From an uncultured Campylobacter sp. (GTDB lineage: Bacteria > Campylobacterota > Campylobacteria > Campylobacterales > Campylobacteraceae): a stretch of DNA of 64,000 nucleotides. Position numbers and translations under genes: made by a program. The DNA lies in the NCBI RefSeq assembly GCF_937959485.1, contig NZ_CALGPY010000005.1:1-64000 (forward strand), written 5' to 3'. Shown one piece after another: positions 52,894-61,304 of the stretch. The stretch's first letter is position 1, and each line of letters opens with the position of its first letter. The notes under the pieces are model-generated. The model was not told where the DNA came from. It saw only the letters and a list, made by a program, of their open reading frames with translations, and did no database searches.

Positions 52894-53361
52894 ATGGATG
52901 CGGAGCAAAGGTATAAATTTCACAGGGCGGCAAGGTATTTGCTGGCGGTGCCGATGGTTTTCTTGCTTGATTGGTGGGTGGCGGTCTGATCGGCTCAGTT
53001 TTGTAGGTGGGCAGCGGCTTTGATTTTGGCGGTTTTGCCTTTTGAGAGCGTGCTAAGAATTGCCGCTTTTGTCGCAATATTTGCGATTATGGCTTGCGCG
53101 CTGCTTTGGTATTTGTTTAAAAGGTATAAAAACTTTAAGCCAAGCAAGCTGTTTGTAAAAAATCCAAATCTTAATTTGCTGCTTTTTGCGGTAGAAAATT
53201 TATCGCTCGGCGCTTTTTACGGCGGGTTTTTGGCATGCCTCACTGCTGGGTATTTTTTAGGCGAGCGTGCGGCAGTCTGGAGTATAGCGTTTGTTATCGT
53301 TGCGCCCGTTTGTCTGCTCGTTTTCGTGATTTCGTATATGTTTAACGAAAAGAAAAGCTAA
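52894..53361 (+). pseudogene. Small membrane protein gene interrupted by an in-frame TGA
   Basis: From ATG 52894 the frame reads MDAEQRYKFHRAARYLLAV and on to a TGA at 52987-52989, then continues in the same frame without a break (SAQFCRWAAALILAVLPF) to 53361. Read through, it is a 155-residue protein with about four helices (roughly 16-31, 38-65, 90-110, 120-145). The part after the TGA has no ribosome site of its own. A nonsense mutation is the simplest view. Family unknown; its 5' end is duplicated at 50980. Confidence 0.65.
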
Positions 53362-53813
53362 ACTTATGCGCCTTTCGCGCCCGCTAAATTTTATCTCTCG
53401 CGCAGCACGGACTTAGGCGCGGATTTAACCCGCGCAAGCTGGGCGCTATTTAAAATTTAGCTCATCCCGTTTGCTTTAAAATTTTAAAATTCTATCATCG
53501 CAAAAGCTCCGCTGCGGGCGCTAAATTTTATCTCGCCGCAACTCAAAACCTACTAGCCGCCGCGTTTTGAAATTTATATAAAACGCGCTTATCCTCGCTG
53601 CGATATTCACAAAAATTTAAAACGGCGCGGAACTCGCCTTGCAAACGGCGATTGCACCGCGGGCTTATCTATTTATTTATGCGGACAGCGGAGCCTTCGG
53701 CAGGCTAAATACGAAACCCTTATCTTAGCCGCAAAGCAAATCCGAGCTTCGGCAGAGAAAAGCGCGAGCGGCAAATGCAGAAGCAAAACCAAGCGGGCGC
53801 GTTTGCCCCAAAT
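53362..53813. other. Gene-free interval
   Basis: About 450 bases with no supported gene; multiple AAATTT-type words. It separates a plus-strand pseudogene from minus-strand genes, so both 3' ends point into it, but no clear terminator hairpin was seen. Confidence 0.5.
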
Positions 53814-54386
53814 CTAGCCCTTTAACCTCATCATTTTTTCTAAAATTTCATACACGAGATCGAGCTTCGTAAAGCCGTCTCTATCCAAAAAATGCCCGCC
53901 CTTTTGCACCTCGTAAAACTTAGCGTCCATCTGCCCCGCTAACTCGCAACTGAAGCTAAACGGCACGATATAATCATCCTTTGCGGCAATCACCGCGCGC
54001 TGTTTTGCGGCGGCTTTTATGCGCTCAAAATCAAAGCCCTTATCCATAAACTCGTCTAAAATTTTAAATTGCGGATCGCTAAGCGGCTTTGCAAGCCCCG
54101 AGACTAGCACGACGCCCTCTACTGCGCCGCTTGCGGCGCTACTTTGTAAGAAATTTAAGATCGTAGGGCAGCCGAGGCTGTGTCCGACCAGATAAACTTC
54201 GCCTTCAAATTTTACGCTTTCTCGCAAGGTTTTCAGCCACTCATCAAGCTTCGGATGCGCAGGCGTAGGCATCGCTAAAATTTCCGCCCTCGCGCCCGAT
54301 TTTTCGATCTCGCCTTTGAGCCAGGCAAACCAGTGCTTCTTAGGCGAAGCATCGTAGCCGTGCACGATATAGACGCACTTTTGCAT
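53814..54386 (-). CDS. RBBP9/YdeN-type serine hydrolase
   Basis: A 190-residue small alpha/beta hydrolase: MQKCVYIVHGYDASPKKHWF at the N-terminus (oxyanion strand), nucleophile in VGHSLGCPT near residue 80, Asp in AAKDDYIVP and His in KGGHFLDRDG near 172. Members are serine hydrolases of unclear substrate. The start is ATG 54386 with AAGGAGAAAAAT upstream; a longer in-frame extension to 54422 lacks support. Confidence 0.88.
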   Translation of the reverse strand: MQKCVYIVHGYDASPKKHWFAWLKGEIEKSGARAEILAMPTPAHPKLDEWLKTLRESVKFEGEVYLVGHSLGCPTILNFLQSSAASGAVEGVVLVSGLAKPLSDPQFKILDEFMDKGFDFERIKAAAKQRAVIAAKDDYIVPFSFSCELAGQMDAKFYEVQKGGHFLDRDGFTKLDLVYEILEKMMRLKG

Positions 54387-54446
54387 ATTTTTCTCCTTTA
54401 AATTTAAGCCCTTTGCGCGCAAAATTTTAAAATTTCAATCCGTGCC

Positions 54447-55268
54447 CTAGCCCTTGCAAATCGTGATTTTATCGGCAAATTTACCCAAAAAGTGATACCC
54501 CGAGCCTGCCTGCGCGATGATATCGAGCACCGCGTCCGCATCCCGCACGAGCGTGCCGCCCGCAAAGTCCACGCCGCGCTCAAACAGCGCCTGCGGCAGT
54601 AGCGGCGTAGTAGGCCCCACGAGCACGAGCTTGGCGCCGCTTTTTTTCAGACGCAAAAGCCCCTGTAGCGTGTCGTTGATGAGCGTCGTAGCCGTGATTA
54701 TCACGTTATCCGCGCGCGGCACGACGCTTGCGGCCTCGCTTGCAGGCAGGTAAAACGGCAGCTCCGCCTGCTTGAGCGTGCTTTTGTCAAGCTCTAAAAT
54801 TTTAAAATCCGCGCCATTTTTCATCAGCGTCTTGATGTAGGGCACCAGCGCGCCCACGACGACGCTAAAGCTGCCGCGCTCGATCCGCAGCTGCTCAAAG
54901 GGATCGGCGCCGAATTTCACGTCGTAATCCGCCCGGATTTTATCGAAACACGCCCTTCCAAGCGCATTTAGCGCGGCGAGTGCGAGCGCCTTTTTAAGCG
55001 GCGCGGCAGAGCCCAGATCGCGCAGCAGATAGCGCACGCTTTTGCCTACGATATTGCCCGAATCGGGCATCGCGCTTGCTTGTGAGGGGCAGCAAACGGC
55101 GCCCGATAGGGACTTTAGCGGAGTATAGCTAAGCCCGCACGCGCCTCCGCTCAACTTCACGCCGCTAAAAAATAGCCCCACGACCGCGCGCTCAATATTA
55201 AGATCCAGCGCCCCTGCGCCTAAAATTTCTTTCGCACGCTCCAGCGTCTGATCTAAAATTTCGCTCAT
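54447..55268 (-). CDS. DUF364 domain protein (putative heavy-metal chelation family)
   Basis: A 273-residue cytosolic protein. The N-terminal part has VVGLFFSGVKLSGGACGLSY near residue 27 and the C-terminal Rossmann-like DUF364 domain includes TATTLINDTLQGLL near 190 and LVLVGPTTPLLPQALFERG near 213. Relatives are described only as heavy-metal chelation or Fe-hydrogenase-related domains. It lies 60 bases upstream of the hydrolase gene on the same strand. AAAGGAGCGAAA precedes ATG, and a -10 box lies 31 bases upstream. Confidence 0.82.
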   Translation of the reverse strand: MSEILDQTLERAKEILGAGALDLNIERAVVGLFFSGVKLSGGACGLSYTPLKSLSGAVCCPSQASAMPDSGNIVGKSVRYLLRDLGSAAPLKKALALAALNALGRACFDKIRADYDVKFGADPFEQLRIERGSFSVVVGALVPYIKTLMKNGADFKILELDKSTLKQAELPFYLPASEAASVVPRADNVIITATTLINDTLQGLLRLKKSGAKLVLVGPTTPLLPQALFERGVDFAGGTLVRDADAVLDIIAQAGSGYHFLGKFADKITICKG

Positions 55269-55298
55269 TTTCGCTCCTTTAATGTGGAATTTAGCGCC

Positions 55299-55304
55299 AT
55301 TATA
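55299..55304 (-). promoter_or_regulatory. -10 element (TATAAT) for the DUF364 gene
   Basis: Minus-strand TATAAT, 31 bases before the start, with the same context (GCTATAATGGCGC) pattern as other candidate promoters here. Confidence 0.5.
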
Positions 55305-55892
55305 GCTTAAAATTTCGGCGCCCGTATTGATATAAATTTATTGATCGCGCAACGGGCGGTATCCAAGCAGACGCGCGCTAAATTTAGCGCAAGCGGCAGG
55401 CGCGAGATAAAATTTTACGTAGCGAGCGCGTATCGTTGCGGCTTGGAATTTTAAAAGCGCGGTGCGGCTTTAAATTTAAAGTGCGCAGACAAGCATGAAA
55501 TTTTAAGCGATCGGGTAAATTTAAAATTTTAACGAGCGAGTGCGACTTGAAATTTTAAACTGATCGGCGCGGACGAAGCGACCGATACAAGCAAGCGGCG
55601 CGGGTGGATCAAATTTAACGAGCAAGCCGATGCGAACCCAGGCAAATACGAGCTAAATTCCATGAGGACGAATGAGTGAGGGTTCGGGTCGGACTGGCTA
55701 AATTTCAATAAATACGAATGGACGCAAGCTCGGGCAAATACGAGCAAATTTAATAATTGCGTGCGAACGCAAACTCGGACGCGAGCTAAATTAACGAAAG
55801 TAGCGAGAGCGGGCAAAATTTAATAAAAGGTGCGGGCACGGGTAAAATTTACGCGGCGGCCGTATCCATGACAAGTACGCGCCCACTGCGAG
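55305..55892. other. Gene-free, word-repetitive interval
   Basis: About 590 bases with no convincing gene. Short phrases such as GAAATTTTAA, GCGGGCAAAATTTAA and CGGGTAAAATTTA recur. No RNA gene recognised. Confidence 0.5.
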
Positions 55893-56402
55893 TTAAATTT
55901 TATTTTCCGAAAGCAGGATGTTGATGAGCGGATTTAGCAGCGTTTCGCCGCGCGCGGCGCACAGCACGATCTCGTCGTAGTAGTAGTCGCTCCTGCCGTA
56001 GTTGTGAAACTCATACGCGCCAAAGCCATATCCCATCGGCGTGATCTCGACGCGCGAGTACCAGGCGTCCTTGGCGATGATGTATTTTTCGGTGTCTTGC
56101 GAATAAACCCACACCACGATCTCATCTCTGTTTTTTTGCCGCATCAGCCACATAAAGACATTTGCGATGTCGTTGAAAAAATATGTATCGCCGTTTGGCA
56201 TAACGGCCTGAGCGGTGTTGTACAGATCGTTTATCACCGTGCCGCTCTCGTGGCATAGATATTTGCCAAATTCAATCTGCAGCGGCTTCTTATCCGTGTT
56301 GCCGTGGCGCACGGAAATTTTGGATTCGGCTATATCCATCGACGATATGAGTAGCCCCATCACGCAGGCGAGCAAAACCGCGGCAAAAATTTTCTTAATC
56401 AT
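55893..56402 (-). CDS. NosL-like periplasmic protein, single-Cys variant
   Basis: A 169-residue protein with an N-terminal signal or anchor helix (about 5-22). The body follows NosL: FGKYLCHESGTVINDLYN near residue 47, GDTYFFNDIANVFMWLM near 72, then a Tyr-rich segment. The canonical C-x-x-C-G-M is reduced to C-H-E-S-G-T, so only one of the copper cysteines remains. Last gene of a six-gene operon; its ATGA overlaps the end of the preceding gene. Confidence 0.7.
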   Translation of the reverse strand: MIKKIFAAVLLACVMGLLISSMDIAESKISVRHGNTDKKPLQIEFGKYLCHESGTVINDLYNTAQAVMPNGDTYFFNDIANVFMWLMRQKNRDEIVVWVYSQDTEKYIIAKDAWYSRVEITPMGYGFGAYEFHNYGRSDYYYDEIVLCAARGETLLNPLINILLSENKI

Positions 56403-57352
56403 AGCAGCGCACCCCGAACGAAGTAGTATTTGACGACGTAGGCGCTACAGATGAGCGCGTTTAGAATGAGCCAGAACGAGGAGTATTTAAGTAGGTGGGT
56501 GTAGGCGCGCTTGGTGATGAGCTCCGTTAAAAACGGCACGATGCCGAAAAATATACCCAAAAACAGCGAGCCCCAGATCGCATAGCCGACGAAGTAATAA
56601 TCCTTCAAAAGCATGCAATACGGGCATTTATGGTTGGGCTGTTCGTAAACGTAAAGCCCGAAAAAATAGGTGATCGCGTAGTATGCGACGAACAAAAAGA
56701 GCAAATTTAAAGCAAAGCTCGCCATCGACTGCTTTAAGAAATTTAAGATCAAAATGGCGCCCAATATCGCGTAGAAAAAGGTTGCCAAAAGCGCCTGCGT
56801 ATAGCCGAACGGGAGCTTCGGCGCGCGAAATACGACCGAGCAGCAAAACACCGGCACGCGCAGCGGGATATTGGTAAAAAATAGAATTTCTAAAATAAAC
56901 TCCGCCAAAACGCCCGTAAAAAGGATGGTAAAGATCAGGTATTTGCGCTTGAGGTAGGGAAATTTGCCCGCTTTAAGATCGAGGCTGTTTAAAATAAGCC
57001 AGAGCCCAAAGCCGAATATCAGTAAAATTTTTAAAAGCAGCAGGATATTGCCGTAGCGGTTCGAGCCCACGACGCCCGCGGAACACATCGCGCCGGGTAC
57101 AACCGAGGAGAGCTCGTTTAGGCAGAGCGCGAAAAATATAAACAAAATGATCTTGCACGCTATCGTGAAGAACAAAATGGTGTTGATGAGATAGTTTCTT
57201 TTCTCCAGGGCGTATTGTAAATTTGACGTGGCGTTAAAGTCCCAGTAGCGCATGATCCGCACGATGTGAAACTGCGAGATCGCCATCAGCGCTATTACGA
57301 TCAGCTCCACGGCCAAAAACGCGATCACGCTGCCTGATAAAAATACGCTCAT
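56399..57352 (-). CDS. Polytopic membrane protein with CxxC motif
   Basis: A 317-residue protein with about eight helices. Paired cysteines lie at predicted extracytoplasmic loops: AMCSAGVVGSNRYGN near residue 89, PVFCCSVVF near 171 and HKCPYCMLLKDYY near 246. The CPYC pair suggests thiol redox chemistry or Cu(I)/haem handling. No family is recognised with certainty. It overlaps both neighbours by four bases, so it belongs functionally with the ABC transporter and the NosL-like proteins. Confidence 0.65.
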   Translation of the reverse strand: MSVFLSGSVIAFLAVELIVIALMAISQFHIVRIMRYWDFNATSNLQYALEKRNYLINTILFFTIACKIILFIFFALCLNELSSVVPGAMCSAGVVGSNRYGNILLLLKILLIFGFGLWLILNSLDLKAGKFPYLKRKYLIFTILFTGVLAEFILEILFFTNIPLRVPVFCCSVVFRAPKLPFGYTQALLATFFYAILGAILILNFLKQSMASFALNLLFLFVAYYAITYFFGLYVYEQPNHKCPYCMLLKDYYFVGYAIWGSLFLGIFFGIVPFLTELITKRAYTHLLKYSSFWLILNALICSAYVVKYYFVRGALL

Positions 57353-58026
57353 GCTGAAATTTCTCCGTCTTTTAAAAACACGTATCGATCCACGAAACTT
57401 AACTCGTCGAAGAGTATGTCGTGCGTCGCGATCAAAACGGTCTTTTTAAGCTCTTTGAGCTTTGAGAGCATCTCGATGAAACCGAGCGAGTTTTGTTTGT
57501 CTAAATTTGCCGTCGGCTCGTCGGCTAAGATGATCTGCGGATTCATCACGAGCGCCCTAGCGATGGCACAGCGCTGCTTCTCGCCGCCGCTGAGGCTCGA
57601 GACGATCTGATCTTTTTTATGCGCGATATTAGCAATCTGCATCGCTTCATCTATGCGCGCGCCAAGCTCATCCCTGCTCAGCCGCTCAAGGCTAAGCGGC
57701 GCAAGGACGTTTTTATAGACGCTAAGCGCCTCAAGCAGGTTGAAAGACTGAAAGATAAAGCCGATTTTTTTGTGGCGATACGCGGAGCTTTCAATATCGG
57801 CGAGCTTGGAGACGTTTGCGCCGTCAACTAAAACCTCGCCGCTGCTAGGCTTAGCAAGCGCGCCTATGATGGATAGAAGCGTACTTTTGCCGCTGCCGCT
57901 GACCCCTTTTAAGATTACGATCTGCCCTTCCTCGACGCTTAAGCTTATATTTTTTAAAGCGCGAAACTCATTCGCCCTGCCCTCGTTGTAAATTTTAAAA
58001 AGCTGTTTGATCTCTATCTTGCTCAT
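57349..58026 (-). CDS. ABC transporter ATPase, LolD/MacB type
   Basis: A 225-residue ATPase: Walker A GVSGSGKSTLL (residues 39-49), signature SLSGGEKQRCAIARAL near 142, Walker B IILADEPTANLDK near 163. This branch drives mechanotransmission-type (type VII) systems with FtsX-like permeases, matching the gene just upstream. Overlaps by four bases on both sides. Confidence 0.92.
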   Translation of the reverse strand: MSKIEIKQLFKIYNEGRANEFRALKNISLSVEEGQIVILKGVSGSGKSTLLSIIGALAKPSSGEVLVDGANVSKLADIESSAYRHKKIGFIFQSFNLLEALSVYKNVLAPLSLERLSRDELGARIDEAMQIANIAHKKDQIVSSLSGGEKQRCAIARALVMNPQIILADEPTANLDKQNSLGFIEMLSKLKELKKTVLIATHDILFDELSFVDRYVFLKDGEISA

Positions 58027-59132
58027 TTGACCGCCTCGCTCATATCGCCTATAGCGATGCGCCAGGATGGGATGATGACGAACGCCAAAAACGGGATCAC
58101 GCTAAAGACGAAGATCAAAAAGAGCATATTAAAATTTACCGCGGGCGTGAAGGTGATGAAATTTCGTAGCTCGCCGCCTAAAAATATATCGCGCAAAAGC
58201 GGTGCGTCTAGAACAAAAACATAAGCATAAGCGCCCGCGACGCCGAGCAGATAGGCGCTTAGTGAGACGATGAAATTTTGGATAAATTTCATCGCGATGA
58301 TGTCTTTTATGCAAAAGCCGATGCTGCGCAAGATCGCGATCTCCTTTTTCTTCTCGCCGTATGCGAGCGAAATTTGATTTTTCAGCAAGATGAAAAACGA
58401 GATCATCGCCACGGCGTAAAGCACCATAAAAATTCCGCCCTTGTAATAATACAGATGCCTCACTTCGGCTACCGCGTCCTCGGCGCTGAGAGCTTGCGTG
58501 TTGGGGTATAAATTTACGATCTTAAGCGCTACTTCGCTTACTTCGTTGGGGTTGGGCACGCTTACGTAGAGCTTGGTGTATTCGCCCTCTTTGAGACTTA
58601 GCACCTCGCGCGCGGTGGCGGGATTTAGATAGATCACGTCGTTTGAGACGATGCTGCTTTCGTGCGGCGAAATTTTATTGATCTTAATCGCGATTAGGCG
58701 CTGTTCGGTTAGGAAGTGAAACTCATCCTCGTAGTACCATTCGCCCATCGCCGCCTTCACCCCCTCGCCTACGATCATTTCGTTTTCATTCAAATTTTCG
58801 TCGCCTACGATATGAAACCAAACGCGCTTTTGAGCGAAGTAATACATCCCGTCCACGGCGCCCTGCACTTCGCTGACGCCCGCAATTTTAGAAATGTCGT
58901 AGATATAGCCGTCGTGCATCAGATCGCGTTTGCCCGCGCGCAGAGCCTCTACGACGATGTCGGGTCTGAGCTTGATGACCTTTTCAAGATCGTTTTGAAT
59001 GGAGCCCGAGATGAAAAACACCGAGCTTAAAATAAAAACGATAAAGGCAAATATCGCGAAGCTAAAAGCGTGATCGGCTCTATCTTTTCGCAGCAGAGTT
59101 ACGGAGTAGTCGATGAAATTTTTACTTATCAT
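58023..59132 (-). CDS. FtsX/MacB-type ABC permease
   Basis: A 369-residue permease: one N-terminal helix (about 23-45), a periplasmic domain of about 185 residues, then three helices (about 243-265, 291-318, 335-357) with the EKKKEIAILRSIGFCIKDI motif of the FtsX domain near 262. Type VII ABC systems use ATP to move periplasmic or lipoprotein partners without transporting across the inner membrane. The coupled NosL-like genes point to a metal or haem-related client. Confidence 0.88.
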   Translation of the reverse strand: MISKNFIDYSVTLLRKDRADHAFSFAIFAFIVFILSSVFFISGSIQNDLEKVIKLRPDIVVEALRAGKRDLMHDGYIYDISKIAGVSEVQGAVDGMYYFAQKRVWFHIVGDENLNENEMIVGEGVKAAMGEWYYEDEFHFLTEQRLIAIKINKISPHESSIVSNDVIYLNPATAREVLSLKEGEYTKLYVSVPNPNEVSEVALKIVNLYPNTQALSAEDAVAEVRHLYYYKGGIFMVLYAVAMISFFILLKNQISLAYGEKKKEIAILRSIGFCIKDIIAMKFIQNFIVSLSAYLLGVAGAYAYVFVLDAPLLRDIFLGGELRNFITFTPAVNFNMLFLIFVFSVIPFLAFVIIPSWRIAIGDMSEAVK

Positions 59133-59310
59133 AGACGAACTCCGCGTAGGCCTTGCTCTTAAAGCTGCTCGAGAGCCGCACGTCCTTTATCTCGCGCGCG
59201 AGCTTTTGCAGGCACTGCTCGCCCTTTGCGCGATCAAAGCTTACATAATGCACCGCAATGAGCGCGTAAAGAGCGGCAAAAAAGATCGTCAAAGCGCAAA
59301 TGAGCCTCAT
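59122..59310 (-). CDS. Small single-helix protein of the NosL-ABC operon
   Basis: A 62-residue protein with one N-terminal helix (about 3-22, ALTIFFAALYALIAV) and a charged periplasmic tail with a single Cys (GEQCLQKLA). It overlaps the gene before by four bases (ATGA) and the permease by 11. Conserved position inside the coupled operon argues it is real. No family recognised. Confidence 0.65.
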   Translation of the reverse strand: MRLICALTIFFAALYALIAVHYVSFDRAKGEQCLQKLAREIKDVRLSSSFKSKAYAEFVYDK

Positions 59311-60428
59311 AGCCCTTCTATTACGCTCTCTTGAATTTCGTCAAATTTAAGCATCTTGCCTCCGTGATCTTTGGCGAAGGTCTTAGCCGCGCTCTCGCTC
59401 TCAAACGCAATGAGCTCGTCGCCCATCGGCCCTAAGACGTTGGAGCCGAGCACGTAAAAAGCGCTTTTAGCATCGATCTTATGAAGCTTATAGTAATCGG
59501 TTACATAAATTTTATCAAAGCCCTTGCCCTTTTCGAAGTAGTATTTCATCATATCTTTCACGCCGTCAAAATACAAGTTCTCACCGCCTTGAATCTCTAT
59601 CATCGCCGCCCAGTTAGGGTTTTTACCCACTAGCATACCGCAGACCGGGCATTTAGCGCCCTCAGGTACGACGATCTTTTCAGCCTTTTTCGCTTTTGCG
59701 TTTTTGTCGCTGCTGCCTAAATCTGCCGGCGCATCCCATAGATACAGCGCCGCGGCTTGCAGGTGTTTGTCGTATTCAGGAGCCTTACTAGCGCCCTTTG
59801 CGTCGCAAGTCTTTTTGAGATGAGCTTTGAGCTCGGAGATGGCTTTGAAGCTTTTAGCATCCGTTTTAGCGCAGTTTGTTTCGTAAAATTCCTTACCGTG
59901 CGCGTAAACGCCGCCTTCGCGCTTGGCTTTGATCATCTTATTATCGCCCGCGAAGTCCTGCCCCGCAATCTCGTAGGCCTTGGCGAAGCTCATTATCTCG
60001 CCGCCGTTTTCGGCTTGGAATTCTTTAGCGTCGGCTTCGGTTGAGAAGGCATATTTGCTATTGCGGCTCATCGTGCCTTTGACCTTGCTACCTACGACGT
60101 AGAAGGCTTTATTTACGTCGATCAAATTTAGATTTTTTGTATCGACGACCTGCGCATCGCTTGGGATTTTTCCCTCCGTTAGCTCATACAAGCAGTGCAG
60201 AGAAGCTACTTGTTTGCCGTTCCAAACGTGGTTGGTTTTATAAAATTTTACCAGGCTCATTCCGCAAACGGCGCAGTATTCTTTGCCCTCGCCGCTTCCT
60301 ACAAGCGTAGCCTTGCTTGGATCCACGCTTTGAAACATAGGCTTTGCCGGTTTATTGGCCCCGTCCATCGAGGCGCCGCAAACGAGCGCAACAAGCGCGG
60401 CCGAAGCTAAAAACGAACGTAAAATCAT
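59307..60428 (-). CDS. Tandem NosL-domain protein
   Basis: A 373-residue secreted protein with signal peptide (about 1-19) and two NosL domains. Domain 1 has C52-A-V-C55-G-M57, domain 2 has C260-P-V-C263-G-M265; both keep the closing AFYV(V/L)GS motif. Between them (about 175-235) lies a helical segment (HGKEFYETNC ... ALYLWD) that resembles a cytochrome c fold lacking a haem motif. It heads the operon. Two Cu(I)-type sites suggest delivery of copper, perhaps to nitrous oxide reductase or cytochrome c oxidase. Confidence 0.85.
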   Translation of the reverse strand: MILRSFLASAALVALVCGASMDGANKPAKPMFQSVDPSKATLVGSGEGKEYCAVCGMSLVKFYKTNHVWNGKQVASLHCLYELTEGKIPSDAQVVDTKNLNLIDVNKAFYVVGSKVKGTMSRNSKYAFSTEADAKEFQAENGGEIMSFAKAYEIAGQDFAGDNKMIKAKREGGVYAHGKEFYETNCAKTDAKSFKAISELKAHLKKTCDAKGASKAPEYDKHLQAAALYLWDAPADLGSSDKNAKAKKAEKIVVPEGAKCPVCGMLVGKNPNWAAMIEIQGGENLYFDGVKDMMKYYFEKGKGFDKIYVTDYYKLHKIDAKSAFYVLGSNVLGPMGDELIAFESESAAKTFAKDHGGKMLKFDEIQESVIEGL

Positions 60429-60460
60429 ACTATCTCCTTAAAAATTTTAATATTTCAAAT

Positions 60461-61294
60461 TTACTTACTAATCGAATTTAAAAATTCCAAATTCTCGCAG
60501 CCCATCTTGATGCCGCCGTCGCAGCTTTTTTTGAAAAGCTCTTTTGCTTTGGCGTTATCGGACTTCACCCCTTTTCCTTCGGCGTACATTATGGCTAGGT
60601 TGTTGCAGCCGTCGAAGTGGCTGAGGTTGCACGCCTTTTCATACTGCTGCTTTGCTTGCTTATAATCCTGGCTTACCCCCTGTCCGAAGGCGTATAGATA
60701 GCCTAGATTGTTGCAGCCGATGCCGATGTCGCCGCCGCAAGCCTTTTCGTAAAAAATTTTAGCCTTTGCGAAGCTTTGCTGCACGCCTTCGCCTTTCAGA
60801 TACAAATAGCCCAGGTTGTTGCAGCCCATCATATCGCCGTAGGTGCAGGCTTTTTCATAAAGGCTCGCCGCCTTGGCGACGTCCTTTGCAAGCCCGGCGC
60901 CGTTTGCGTATAAAAGCCCGAGCGAGGTGCAGCCTTCGTTATCTTTGCAGGCTTTTTCGTAATAAGCCGCGGCTTTGGTAAAATTTTGATCCGCGCCGTT
61001 ACCGCTTTCGTAGATATAGCCTAGATTATTGCACGCAAGCGCAAATTTAGCGCTGCACGCCTTCTCGTAGAGGCTGATAGCTTTTTCGAAATTTTTCTCT
61101 ACGTTGCCGGTGCCCTCAAAATACAAAACGGCTAGATTATAGCATCCCGAAGCTTTATTTTCCAAACCGCACGCTCGCTCGTAAATTTCTGCGAGTTTTT
61201 TATGATCGCCGCTTTGCTGAGCTTGAATGCCCTCGCTGATAAAGCCCGCATTTGCCGCGGCAGCCAAAACCAGCGCTATTAGAAATTTTTTCAA
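60461..61294 (-). CDS. Secreted Sel1-repeat protein (Hcp-like)
   Basis: A 277-residue protein with signal peptide (about 1-16) and about seven Sel1-like repeats of 36 residues, each with the form GCNNLGYLY-x-x-G-x-G-V and YEKAC, as in Helicobacter cysteine-rich proteins. Each repeat has two Cys that should form a disulfide in the periplasm. One Cys is absent in the fourth repeat (EGCTSLGLLYA retains one). Lies between CcsBA (10 bases) and the NosL operon on the same strand. Confidence 0.9.
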   Translation of the reverse strand: MKKFLIALVLAAAANAGFISEGIQAQQSGDHKKLAEIYERACGLENKASGCYNLAVLYFEGTGNVEKNFEKAISLYEKACSAKFALACNNLGYIYESGNGADQNFTKAAAYYEKACKDNEGCTSLGLLYANGAGLAKDVAKAASLYEKACTYGDMMGCNNLGYLYLKGEGVQQSFAKAKIFYEKACGGDIGIGCNNLGYLYAFGQGVSQDYKQAKQQYEKACNLSHFDGCNNLAIMYAEGKGVKSDNAKAKELFKKSCDGGIKMGCENLEFLNSISK

Positions 61295-61304
61295 ATTTAC
61301 TCCT

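Noticed and set aside
55529..55816. Open frame of about 95 codons on the minus strand in the spacer before the NosL-ABC operon
   Set aside because: Composition is repetitive, there is no ribosome site and no known motif; the spacer's short recurring words keep the frame open.
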